Source: Winogradskyella luteola (lineage in GTDB: Bacteria; Bacteroidota; Bacteroidia; Flavobacteriales; Flavobacteriaceae). From it: 64,000 nt of DNA. A program made the position numbers and the translations under genes. The notes beneath the pieces were generated by a model. That model was not told the DNA's origin. It made no database searches and worked only from the letters and a program-made list of their open reading frames with translations. Position 1 is the first letter of the stretch; each line of letters begins with the position of its first letter. The stretch covers positions 186,001 to 250,000 of the forward strand of contig NZ_JAGSPD010000004.1 of the NCBI RefSeq assembly GCF_019203985.1. Direction: 5' to 3'. Shown here piece after piece: positions 17,727 to 26,741 of the stretch.

Positions 17727-19271
17727 ATGAACAAAGAATTAATCGTAAGATCGAGTTCAGATATTGTTGATTTTGCTTTATTAAAAGATGGAAAACTTAT
17801 TGAATTACACAAAGACGAAGAGGATAACAACTTTGCGGTTGGTGATATTTTTATTGCCAAAATACGTAAGGTTATGCCAGGTCTAAATGCCGCGTTTGTT
17901 AACGTGGGTTACGAAAAAGATGGTTTTTTACACTATCACGATCTGGGACCAAAATTACCTTCACTTTTAAAATTCATTAAACGTGTAAGCACAGGAAAAT
18001 TAAGAGATTACAATCTCAAAGACTTTCCGATGGAAAAGGATTTAGACAAGCATGGCAAAATTGCACATGCATTAAAATCTAATCAATCCATTTTAGTACA
18101 AGTAGTAAAAGAGCCCATTTCCACAAAAGGACCACGCATTAGTTCGGAACTATCTATTGCTGGGAGATATATTGTCTTGGTGCCGTTTTCTAACCGTATT
18201 TCAATTTCTCAAAAAATTGAATCACAAGAAGAAAAAGACCGACTTAAAAGACTTGTTAAAAGTATCACACCTAAAGGATTTGGTGTTATTATTCGTACCG
18301 TAGCAGAAGGCAAAAAAGTTGCCGAGCTCGATAGTGATTTACAGAATTTGCTGAGTCGATGGACAGCAATGTGTAAAAAATTGTACAAAGCACATCACCC
18401 CACTAAAGTATTGGGAGAAATGAACAAAGCATCCTCGATTTTGAGAGATATTTTTAATGATTCGTTTTCTGGTATTGTGGTAGATAATGAAGAACTGTAC
18501 ATACAAGTAAAAGATTACGTGCAACAGATTGCACCGAAAAAAGAGTCTATTGTAAAGTATTATAAAAACGGAGTGCCAATTTTTGAAAAATTTGGTATCG
18601 AACGCCAAATAAAAACATCATTTGGTAAAACCGTTTCTATGGCTAGAGGAGCGTATTTGGTTATAGAACATACCGAAGCTATGCATGTTATAGATGTAAA
18701 TAGTGGTAACCGTTCTAATAAAGAAAAAAGCCAAGAAGACACTGCTCTAGAAGTTAACATGATTTCTGCTGCAGAAATTGCCCGACAGTTACGCCTGCGT
18801 GATATGGGAGGTATAATCGTTATCGATTTTATCGATATGGGACGCGCAGAGAATCGTAAAAAGCTTTACAACTATCTCAGGGATGAGATGAAAGACGACA
18901 AAGCAAAGCACAAAATATTGCCGCCGAGTAAGTTTGGTTTAGTGCAAATTACCAGACAGCGCGTTAGGCCAGAGCGTAATATTAAAACTAAAGAAGAGAA
19001 TCCTAATTTAGTAGGAGGAGACGAAATCGAAGCACCAATTAAAGTGGTGTCTCGCATTAAGCAAGACCTAGAGCGGATTCTCAAAAAAGACTATAAGAAG
19101 ATAACCTTAAATGCACATCCTTTTATAGCAGCCTTTTTAACCAAAGGGTATCCATCGGTACGTACAAAGTGGTTCTTTGAACACAAAAAATGGGTAAAAG
19201 TTTTACCTAGAGATGCTTACACTTATCTTGAATACCATTTCTTTGACAAAGATGGTAACAAAATCAAATAA
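17727..19271 (+). CDS. rng: Ribonuclease E/G family endoribonuclease (RNase G)
   Basis: A 514-residue endoribonuclease of the RNase G type, acting in rRNA 5'-end maturation and mRNA decay. An S1-like RNA-binding domain covers about 40-130 (VGDIFIAKIRKVMPGLNAAFVNVG). The catalytic core has the metal-binding Asp pair in HVIDVNSGNRS (about 315) and GIIVIDFIDMGRAENRKKL (about 360), then the KFGLVQITRQRVRP motif. There is no long disordered C-terminal scaffold like that of RNase E. A leader of about 145 bases with a hairpin precedes it, and a perfect palindromic terminator follows. Confidence 0.93.
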   Translation: MNKELIVRSSSDIVDFALLKDGKLIELHKDEEDNNFAVGDIFIAKIRKVMPGLNAAFVNVGYEKDGFLHYHDLGPKLPSLLKFIKRVSTGKLRDYNLKDFPMEKDLDKHGKIAHALKSNQSILVQVVKEPISTKGPRISSELSIAGRYIVLVPFSNRISISQKIESQEEKDRLKRLVKSITPKGFGVIIRTVAEGKKVAELDSDLQNLLSRWTAMCKKLYKAHHPTKVLGEMNKASSILRDIFNDSFSGIVVDNEELYIQVKDYVQQIAPKKESIVKYYKNGVPIFEKFGIERQIKTSFGKTVSMARGAYLVIEHTEAMHVIDVNSGNRSNKEKSQEDTALEVNMISAAEIARQLRLRDMGGIIVIDFIDMGRAENRKKLYNYLRDEMKDDKAKHKILPPSKFGLVQITRQRVRPERNIKTKEENPNLVGGDEIEAPIKVVSRIKQDLERILKKDYKKITLNAHPFIAAFLTKGYPSVRTKWFFEHKKWVKVLPRDAYTYLEYHFFDKDGNKIK

Positions 19272-19282
19272 TATCTATTAAA

Positions 19283-19316
19283 AAAAAGCCCAATTGAAAT
19301 TTCAATTGGGCTTTTT
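19283..19316. terminator. Palindromic terminator after rng
   Basis: AAAAAGCCCAATTGAAA and TTTCAATTGGGCTTTTT form a 17-bp perfect palindrome with T-runs on both strands, between convergent rng (+) and the aldo-keto reductase gene (-). Confidence 0.9.
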
Positions 19317-19337
19317 AGTTTTACAAAGCTCAGTTTA

Positions 19338-20375
19338 TTAAGGAGCCGGATTAGGGATCTTGGCATGGACTTCATTAATAGCCTTCATTACATCGTCTGA
19401 AAGCGAAATATTTATACTATCAATATTTTCTTCTAATTGTTCTAAGTTAGTTGCTCCAATAATATTACTGGTTAAAAACGGGCGTTCATTAACAAAAGCC
19501 AATGCCATTTGTGCCAAAGACATGTTATGGTCTTCAGCAATTTTTAAATAGCGTTTTGTAGCTTCAGTAGCTTGCTCACCACTATATCTTGCAAATCTTG
19601 GAAACAACTTTAAGCGTGCATTATCGGCAGCTGTGCCCTTTATGTACTTACCAGATAAGACACCAAATGCCATAGGGGAATAAGCCAGCAAACCAATATT
19701 TTCTCTATGGGCAATTTCAGCTAAAGCACCTTCAAAAGATCTACACAACAAAGAATATGCGTTTTGAATGGTAATCATCTTTGGTAAATTATTATACTTA
19801 GCTTCTTCGAGATAGCGCATGGCTCCCCAAGCTACTTCATTAGAAATACCTATATGTCTAACTTTACCAGATGTAATGATGTCGTCAAGATTATGAAGAA
19901 TTTCATTAAAGTTATCTTTCCATGGGTCATTTGGATTGTGTACATAATCTCTCGCTCCAAATAATTGTGTTTCACGTTCTGGCCAATGTAATTGGTATAA
20001 ATCTATATAGTCGGTTTGCAGACGCTTTAAACTGTTGTCCACAGCTTCATTAAGTGCTGCTTTGCTAAAACCATTAGTTCTTATATGTGCGGTGTAGTCG
20101 CCAGGTCCTGCAATTTTAGTCGCTAAAACTACTTTATCCCTGTTGCCAGTTTTTGTAAACCAATTGCCAATAATACGTTCGGTTTCTGCATAGGTTTCTG
20201 CTTTTGCTGGTACAGGATATAATTCTGCTACATCAAAAAAATTAACTCCTTTATCTAATGCCAAATCCATTTGTGCAAAACCTTCGTCTTTAGTGTTTTG
20301 ATTGCCCCAAGTCATGGTGCCAAGGCATATTTTACTAACTTTTATATCGGTGTTGGGTAATGTGGTGTATTTCAT
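19338..20375 (-). CDS. tas: NADP-dependent aldo/keto reductase, Tas-like
   Basis: A 345-residue TIM-barrel oxidoreductase starting at MKYTTLPNTDIKVSKICLGT; a start 12 bases further upstream is possible but less natural. It resembles E. coli Tas along its length: FFDVAELYPVPAKAETYAETE holds the catalytic Asp-Tyr pair, followed by VVLATKIAGPG (Lys), YIDLYQLHWPERETQLFG (His), HIGISNEVAWGAMRYL and QNAYSLLCRSFE, and it ends in Pro-Ala-Pro as Tas does. Tas in E. coli was found by suppression of a tyrosine auxotrophy; the natural substrate is not defined. It is monocistronic after the preceding terminator. Confidence 0.88.
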   Translation of the reverse strand: MKYTTLPNTDIKVSKICLGTMTWGNQNTKDEGFAQMDLALDKGVNFFDVAELYPVPAKAETYAETERIIGNWFTKTGNRDKVVLATKIAGPGDYTAHIRTNGFSKAALNEAVDNSLKRLQTDYIDLYQLHWPERETQLFGARDYVHNPNDPWKDNFNEILHNLDDIITSGKVRHIGISNEVAWGAMRYLEEAKYNNLPKMITIQNAYSLLCRSFEGALAEIAHRENIGLLAYSPMAFGVLSGKYIKGTAADNARLKLFPRFARYSGEQATEATKRYLKIAEDHNMSLAQMALAFVNERPFLTSNIIGATNLEQLEENIDSINISLSDDVMKAINEVHAKIPNPAP

Positions 20376-20460
20376 AGTATTTCCCACGAAAGTGGAAATT
20401 TTATTAAATTAAATTTTTGTTTTTTTTATAAATAAAATTCTGCCTTTATAGGCATGACAA

Positions 20461-21420
20461 TTACATGTCATTCAACAATTTAGAAATTTCATCAAGCTTA
20501 GGTGTTAATATCACCTCTATACGTCTGTTCTTTGCTTTACCTTCAACCGTATCATTAGAGGCAATAGGCGCATATTCTCCACGACCTGCTGCGGTTAGGT
20601 TTTCAGGATTTATAGATACATTTTCTCTAAGAATATTAACAATTGCTGTAGCACGTTTTGTTGATAAATCCCAATTGCCACTCAGTTGAGCGTTGCCTTT
20701 GTAAGGATCATTGTCTGTATGGCCTTCAATTAAAATAGCGATATCAGGATTTTTAGCCAAAACACCTCCTAATTGCTGTACAGCTTTGCGACCTTCGGTG
20801 CCAACAGACCAACTCCCTGACTGAAATAGTAATTTGTTTTCCATGGATACATAGACTTTTCCATTGCGTTGCTCAACCGTTAAACCTTTACCTTCAAAAT
20901 TGGTTAATGCCTTAGAAATAGCATCTTTTAAAGCACGCATATTCGCATCTTTTGCTGCAATAACACTTTCGAGTTCAGCTACACGGTTTGAGCGACTTTC
21001 GAGCTCTCTTTTTAAATTTTCTAAACGCTCGTTTTCAGTAGCCAGGGCTTGTTCTTTGGCTTCAAGTTGAGCTAAAAGCTCCCGATTCTTTTTTGAATTT
21101 TTTGCGATTTCTGCAGAACTGTTTTTTTCTAAGGCATTATAGGACGCTTTTAGGTTATCGAGATTAGATTTGGTGGCTGCATAATCTGCTTGTAATCTAT
21201 CACGCTCTTGTATAGCTTCATCATAAGCAGCTTGAAGTTGATCTAAATCGTTAGAAAGCTTTGTATTGTCTTGAGATAGAGTCTCTATGTCATCAGATAA
21301 AGCTCTATTTTCTTTTTTAAGGTTGGCATATTTGTCTTCGAGATCAGTATATATTTTTTTTGAGACACACGATGTTAATAGAGTAAGTGTTAATGTAATT
21401 AATGAGAGTTTTTTTATCAT
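20461..21420 (-). CDS. OmpA-family lipoprotein with coiled coil
   Basis: A 319-residue envelope protein: lipobox LTSC (Cys18), a long heptad-rich coiled coil from about residue 25 to 165, then an OmpA C-terminal peptidoglycan-binding domain (about 200-310) with ILIEGHTDNDPYKGNAQLSG, LSTKRATAIVNIL and GRGEYAPIASNDTVEGKAKN, ending in NRRIEVILTP. This is a Pal/MotB-like anchor: lipid at one end, peptidoglycan at the other, with the coil as spacer or partner platform. The gene lies downstream of xth on the same strand, but a large inverted repeat separates them. Confidence 0.88.
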   Translation of the reverse strand: MIKKLSLITLTLTLLTSCVSKKIYTDLEDKYANLKKENRALSDDIETLSQDNTKLSNDLDQLQAAYDEAIQERDRLQADYAATKSNLDNLKASYNALEKNSSAEIAKNSKKNRELLAQLEAKEQALATENERLENLKRELESRSNRVAELESVIAAKDANMRALKDAISKALTNFEGKGLTVEQRNGKVYVSMENKLLFQSGSWSVGTEGRKAVQQLGGVLAKNPDIAILIEGHTDNDPYKGNAQLSGNWDLSTKRATAIVNILRENVSINPENLTAAGRGEYAPIASNDTVEGKAKNRRIEVILTPKLDEISKLLNDM

Positions 21421-21445
21421 GATTATTATTTTAGTTTTTTAATTA

Positions 21446-21523
21446 CACCCCTAAAGTCCCCTCAAGGGGACAAGTATACAAATTAACTTTTTCAGTTGTC
21501 CCCTTGAGGGGACTTTAGGGGTG
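21446..21523. repeat. Perfect 28-bp inverted repeat containing nested palindromes
   Basis: CACCCCTAAAGTCCCCTCAA continues to 21473 and is matched base for base by the reverse complement at 21496-21523, with a 22-base loop. Each arm also holds its own palindrome (TCCCCTCAAGGGGA). It fills most of the 130-base gap between xth and the OmpA-family gene. It could fold as a very stable hairpin that ends the xth transcript, but the size and nested symmetry look more like a mobile palindromic element. Confidence 0.8.
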
Positions 21524-21550
21524 TTTTTTGATAGTAATTCGTTTAATTTA

Positions 21551-22312
21551 TTAAACATCAAGTTCTAATAAAATTGGGCAATGGTCGCTATGTACAGCTT
21601 CGGTAAGTATAACGCTTCGTTTAATTTTTTCTTGTAGAGGTTCACTTACCATGGCATAATCCAATCGCCAACCTTTATTGTTTGCTCTGGCATTGGCTCT
21701 GTAACTCCACCATGAAAACTCTTGCTTTTCAGGATGTAAGTGACGAAAGCTGTCAATAAATCCACTATCAATAAAATTACCTAGCCACTCGCGTTCTTCT
21801 GGTAAAAATCCAGAAACTCCTTTCATTTTTGGATTATGTATATCGATAGCTTCATGACAAATATTATAATCTCCACAAACCACTAAGTTTGGTTTTTCTT
21901 TCTGTAAATCATTTAGGTAGTTATGGATTAAATCCATGTATTCAAACTTATGGGCTAATCTTCTATCATTGGTTCCCGAAGGTAAATACATACTCATAAC
22001 GGAAAGATTGTTGTAATCTACCCTGATGTTTCTCCCTTCAAAATCCATGGATGCTATTCCGGTTCCAAACTCAATATGATTTGGTTTGGCCTTACATAAA
22101 ATAGCAACTCCGCTGTAACCCTTTTTTTGTGCACTGAACCAATAGTTATATTCATAACCAGCTTCAGCGAATAGCTCTAAATTGAGCTGTTCTTTCATAG
22201 CTTTAATTTCCTGTAAACAAATCACATCTGGATTTGTAGCTTTTAACCAATCAATAAAGCCTTTATTCATAGCAGCTCTGATGCCATTAACGTTGTAAGA
22301 TGCTATTTTCAT
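21551..22312 (-). CDS. xth: Exodeoxyribonuclease III
   Basis: A 253-residue AP endonuclease / 3'-5' exonuclease of the EEP fold. Visible active-site motifs: MKIASYNVNGIRAA at the start, CLQEIKAMKEQL (metal-binding Glu about 36), the CGDYNICHEAIDIHNPK pair (Asp and Asn about 147-149), WWSYRANARANNKGWRLDY, and the terminal SDHCPILLEL (Asp-His). It acts in base-excision repair after glycosylases such as MutY and Tag, which are also encoded in this window. Length and motifs are complete. Confidence 0.95.
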   Translation of the reverse strand: MKIASYNVNGIRAAMNKGFIDWLKATNPDVICLQEIKAMKEQLNLELFAEAGYEYNYWFSAQKKGYSGVAILCKAKPNHIEFGTGIASMDFEGRNIRVDYNNLSVMSMYLPSGTNDRRLAHKFEYMDLIHNYLNDLQKEKPNLVVCGDYNICHEAIDIHNPKMKGVSGFLPEEREWLGNFIDSGFIDSFRHLHPEKQEFSWWSYRANARANNKGWRLDYAMVSEPLQEKIKRSVILTEAVHSDHCPILLELDV

Positions 22313-22448
22313 GATGCAAATTTATTAATTAGTAAATGCCAAATGTCCGATTATCGGTCTAAATTAAATAATACCCTACTTTTACACTATTATTTTGAGT
22401 CTATTTTAACAATAAAATATTTCAAGATTTAGGCAGTTATAATTCTAC

Positions 22449-25400
22449 ATGAAGAGTACGTTACTTTTTCTTTTAATTCTTTGTTCTTTTTTGGGGTTTT
22501 CCCAAGAGAATTCTAGTAACTATAAAAGGAAACGTTTAGCAGTTAAAGACACAATACAAATAGATTCTGTCAGTATTAATCCTTCAAAATTCGTTATAAA
22601 AACCAAAGACGGAAAAGTTTTAGATTCGACCTTGTACACTATCGATTTTTCAAAGGCAATTCTACGATTTAATCAGCCAATAGTAATGGACACTATTGAA
22701 GTTGAATACCTAAGCTATCCAAAATTTTTGACTAAAGTTTACAAACAACTAGATGATAATGTGATTGTGGACCGATCGGGTTCTGGTACCGAAGCATTAT
22801 ATAAACTCGAAAACACTAAAAAACGAAACGCATTTACGCCTTTTGATGGTTTAACTACCTCTGGAAGTATTTCAAGAGGAGTGACTATTGGCAATAACCA
22901 AAACTCTGTATTGAACAGTGAGCTCGATTTGCAGATTTCTGGTAAATTGAGTGATAAGGTATCTTTAAGAGCCTCAATACAGGATGCCAATATTCCGTTA
23001 CAGGAAAGTGGATATTCGCAACGTTTAGATGAATTCGATCAAGTGTTTATAGAGCTTTTTAGTGATAATTGGAATATACGTGCAGGTGATGTTGATTTGG
23101 TGAATACCAACAGTTATTTTGCCAATTTTTCTAAACGTGTCCAAGGTTTGCTGGTCAGTGCAAATTTGAGTGAAAAAACTAACGTTTTTGCTTCGGGCGC
23201 ATTAGTAAGAGGACAATTTACAACCACACAATTTACAGCTCAAGAAGGTAACCAAGGTCCTTATAAATTGCGTGGGCCTAATAATGAACTCTTTGTACTT
23301 ATTGTCTCGGGTAGTGAAACCGTTTACGTCAATGGTGTGCCTTTAGAGCGTGGGGAAAATAGAGATTACATCATCGATTACAATGCTGGTGAAATAATTT
23401 TTAATTCTACCTATCCCATCACTTCCGAAATGCGAATTACAGTCGATTACCAATTTAGCGAACGTAATTATTCGCGCTTTACAGTATTTGGTGGTAGTTC
23501 TTATAAGTCCGAAAAACTAAGTTTAAATGTTTCGGTGTATTCTGAAAGTGATGCCAAAAATCAGCCATTACAGCAAAATTTATCATCAGAACAAACGCAG
23601 ATTTTAGCTGATGCTGGCGATGATAGGAGTTTAATGGTTGCTCCTTCTGCAACATCCGAGTCGTTTTCTGAAAATAGAATTCTTTATCGGCAGGAGATTA
23701 TTGGTGGGGAAGAAGTGTTTGTGTTTTCTCAAGATCCGGATGACGATTTGTTTAGCGTGCGCTTTACGCTGGTTGGTGCCAATCAAGGTAACTATATATT
23801 GAGCAATAGTAATGCCGTGAGCAATATTTTTGAATATGTGCCACCAATTTCTGGAGTACCACAAGGAAATTACGAGCCAATTACACAACTGGTTGCGCCA
23901 GAACGTTTACAAATAGCAGTTTTAAATGGCCGTTATAAACCAACTGAAAAAACGGATGTATTTTTTGAACTGGCTGGCAGTAAAAATGATATTAACCTGT
24001 TTTCGAATATAGATGATGACGATAATGATGGTTTTGCAGGGAAGTTAAGAGTGAACCAAAAACTCATAAAAACAGATAGTCTATGGAATTTATCCGCTTT
24101 GGTGGATGCAGATTTTATTCAGAAAGATTTTAGAACAATTCAGCGTTTGTACAGAGCAGAATTTAACCGTGATTGGAATTTAGAAGACGATAGAGATGAC
24201 CAAGGCAATTTTAATTTTGGTGATCAGGTTTTGTTGACTTCAGGATTGCAATTGGCGCACTCTAAAAAGGGAACGGCAGCTTACAATTTTGAATATCTAG
24301 ACTATGCAGATAATTTTAAAGGTAACAGGCATAATGTAACAGCTAATTTGCGTTTGGGTGATTTCAATATATTTTCAAACTCTAGCTTTTTAAATAGTGA
24401 AAGTACCATTAATCGTTCTACATTTTTAAGGTCATTTAATCGTGCTGTTTATGGTAAAGGTAATAAATGGGCAGGAGCAAAATTTGCGATTGAAGATAAC
24501 GAACAAACTGTAATTGCTACTGATTCCTTAACGGCCTTGAGCCAAAAATTTACAGCTTATGAGGCTTTCGTTGGTATTGGGGACAGTACTAAAGTCTTTG
24601 CTGAGGTGGGTTACATCAAACGTTTTAATGATAGTTTGCGTAATAATTCAGTGGAACGTGTTAATACATCCGATACATATTATTTAAATTCGCGATTGAT
24701 TCAGAATAAAAATACCAATCTACAACTGTTTGTAAATTATAGAGATTTAAAGGCTGAAGAGCAGTCTACGGAAGATGAGCAGAGTTTAAATAGTAGATTA
24801 AACTATAACCAAAAATTCTTTAATAATCTTATCGTTTGGAATACCAGTTTTGAAACCAATTCAGGTACTTTACCACAACAAGATTTTACCTATGTTGAGG
24901 TTGAAGCTGGGCAAGGCGCATACACTTGGATAGATTATAATGAAAACGGTATACAAGAACTCAACGAGTTTGAAATCGCTCAATTCGCCGACCAAGGCAG
25001 TTACATAAGGGTATTATTGCCCAATCAGATTTTTGTAAGAACGCATCAAAATCGATTGAGTCAGACGTTGACAATCAACCCAGTGCAATGGAATAAATCT
25101 GAAAATAAAACGAAAAAGTTCTTTTCACATTTTTACAATCAAACGTCTTATTTAATTGACAGAAAGGTGCGCAGAGAAGGCAACAACTTTAACCTCAATC
25201 CTTTTAAGGAAGATAAGGAAAATCAACTAGCTTTAAATAACAGTGTACGAAATGTTTTGTTTTACAACCGAGGAAAACAACACTATACCACATCGTACAC
25301 ATTTTTAACCAATACAAGCAGAAACTTATTGTCTATAGGGTTTCAGGAGAATAAATTGACTAATCATCAATTGAATTTTAATCATAAATTTGCTAAAAAT

Positions 25401-25877
25401 TGGTTGGCGAATGCACTGGCGAGTTTTGGTACCGACGAAAGTATTAGTGAAAATTTTGCCAACAGAAACTTTAATATTGAGGAAGAGCGTTTTCAGCCAA
25501 AACTATCGTACTTATTTAGTGAAAATGCACAGTTTGATGTGTTTTACCAATACACTTCAAAAAGTAATACCATAGGTGGTTTAGAAACACTGTCGCAAAA
25601 TAATTATGGATTATCGTTTACATATAACAATGCCCAAAAGATTGCATTAACAGGTGAGTTTAATTTTTTTCAAAATGAATATGATGGGAATCCAAATACG
25701 CCGGTGGGATTTCAAATGCTTGAGGGGTTGCAACCGGGGAGAAATTTTACATGGAGTTTATTGGCCCAAAAGAAACTGACCAAGTTCTTGGATTTAAATT
25801 TAAATTATTTTGGTAGAAAAACGGAGACTTCAGAAGTCATTCATACAGGTACCATTCAGCTGAAGGCTTATTTTTAA
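22449..25877 (+). CDS. Large outer-membrane beta-barrel protein, unknown function
   Basis: A 1142-residue protein with a signal peptide (LILCSFLGFSQ), a short N-terminal beta domain (KFVIKTKDGKVLDSTLYTIDF), and then many amphipathic strands with aromatic girdles to the C-terminus (GTIQLKAYF). One internal segment near residue 290, VYVNGVPLERGENRDYIIDY, resembles the surface-protein motif that precedes the barrel in some very large Bacteroidota envelope proteins. There is no plug domain, so it is not a typical TonB-dependent receptor. Acidic Asp-rich loops (DDDDNDG near 525) suggest cation binding. The function is not known to me. It is followed by a second, small barrel protein gene. Confidence 0.7.
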   Translation: MKSTLLFLLILCSFLGFSQENSSNYKRKRLAVKDTIQIDSVSINPSKFVIKTKDGKVLDSTLYTIDFSKAILRFNQPIVMDTIEVEYLSYPKFLTKVYKQLDDNVIVDRSGSGTEALYKLENTKKRNAFTPFDGLTTSGSISRGVTIGNNQNSVLNSELDLQISGKLSDKVSLRASIQDANIPLQESGYSQRLDEFDQVFIELFSDNWNIRAGDVDLVNTNSYFANFSKRVQGLLVSANLSEKTNVFASGALVRGQFTTTQFTAQEGNQGPYKLRGPNNELFVLIVSGSETVYVNGVPLERGENRDYIIDYNAGEIIFNSTYPITSEMRITVDYQFSERNYSRFTVFGGSSYKSEKLSLNVSVYSESDAKNQPLQQNLSSEQTQILADAGDDRSLMVAPSATSESFSENRILYRQEIIGGEEVFVFSQDPDDDLFSVRFTLVGANQGNYILSNSNAVSNIFEYVPPISGVPQGNYEPITQLVAPERLQIAVLNGRYKPTEKTDVFFELAGSKNDINLFSNIDDDDNDGFAGKLRVNQKLIKTDSLWNLSALVDADFIQKDFRTIQRLYRAEFNRDWNLEDDRDDQGNFNFGDQVLLTSGLQLAHSKKGTAAYNFEYLDYADNFKGNRHNVTANLRLGDFNIFSNSSFLNSESTINRSTFLRSFNRAVYGKGNKWAGAKFAIEDNEQTVIATDSLTALSQKFTAYEAFVGIGDSTKVFAEVGYIKRFNDSLRNNSVERVNTSDTYYLNSRLIQNKNTNLQLFVNYRDLKAEEQSTEDEQSLNSRLNYNQKFFNNLIVWNTSFETNSGTLPQQDFTYVEVEAGQGAYTWIDYNENGIQELNEFEIAQFADQGSYIRVLLPNQIFVRTHQNRLSQTLTINPVQWNKSENKTKKFFSHFYNQTSYLIDRKVRREGNNFNLNPFKEDKENQLALNNSVRNVLFYNRGKQHYTTSYTFLTNTSRNLLSIGFQENKLTNHQLNFNHKFAKNWLANALASFGTDESISENFANRNFNIEEERFQPKLSYLFSENAQFDVFYQYTSKSNTIGGLETLSQNNYGLSFTYNNAQKIALTGEFNFFQNEYDGNPNTPVGFQMLEGLQPGRNFTWSLLAQKKLTKFLDLNLNYFGRKTETSEVIHTGTIQLKAYF

Positions 25878-25980
25878 AATGATTTGAAAGTCCTTACGCA
25901 ATCGTTGTGGGAATTTAGTGTCAAAGTGGTATAATTGTTGTGCCAACACATAAACTATAATCAAATAAACAATCAATTAC

Positions 25981-26514
25981 ATGAAAAAATCAGCTTTAGC
26001 CGCTTTGTTATTTTGCTCAATTTTTACACTCAGTGGACAAGAATCACAGACCAATGAAGATCCTTATCTGGCAAAACACGAAGTTAAACTCAATGCACTT
26101 ATGCTGGTTGTGGGAGCTGTAGAAGTGGGTTACGAGTATCTTTTAAATGACGAATCTGGTGTTGGAATCAGTGCATTTGTAGCTTATGATGAAGAGATTA
26201 AGGATAACATTCAGTATTACATATCACCATATTACAGGTATTATTTTGGAAAGAAATATGCGGGAGGATTTTTTTTGGAAGGTTTTGCAATGCTAAACAA
26301 TTCCGAAAGGGATCTAGATATCTTCTTTGATGATGACGAAGATAATTGGGTTACTGATTTGGCTCTTGGAATAGGTTTGGGAGGCAAATGGATTACCAAA
26401 AAGGGCTTTGTCGGAGAAATTAACTACGGAATTGGCAGAAACTTATTCAAGGCAGATGAAAGCGAATTCGATTTTATAGGAAAGTTTGGTATAAGTATTG
26501 GTTATAGGTTTTAA
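25981..26514 (+). CDS. Small outer-membrane beta-barrel protein
   Basis: A 177-residue protein with a signal peptide ending near LSGQ (residue 20). The mature part has about eight alternating strands (EVKLNALMLVVGAVEVGYEY, YYISPYYRYYFGKKYAGGFF, GLGGKWITKKGFVGEINYGI) and ends in GISIGYRF, a typical barrel-terminal aromatic. This resembles DUF3575-type or OmpW-like eight-stranded porins of Bacteroidota. The ligand is unknown. The 26515-26741 gap after it holds only a weak hairpin near the glycyl-tRNA synthetase stop. Confidence 0.75.
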   Translation: MKKSALAALLFCSIFTLSGQESQTNEDPYLAKHEVKLNALMLVVGAVEVGYEYLLNDESGVGISAFVAYDEEIKDNIQYYISPYYRYYFGKKYAGGFFLEGFAMLNNSERDLDIFFDDDEDNWVTDLALGIGLGGKWITKKGFVGEINYGIGRNLFKADESEFDFIGKFGISIGYRF

Positions 26515-26741
26515 AAGAAATAATAAAAATTCTTCTTTAGCTCGAAGCTTGTCCTTTTTAAATGTTATGTAGCGCCTAAAGGATATTTAGAGTCTAAAAT
26601 ACACTAATACCAATTTATAGATTTTTTGAAAGAAATTAAGAACGACAGATTTTTACATCTTTTACACAGTTTTACTGTATTAGAAGTCTTTTACTTTGTA
26701 TTATTTGAGTAATTGAGAAGATGTGTTGATGCAGTAATGCA

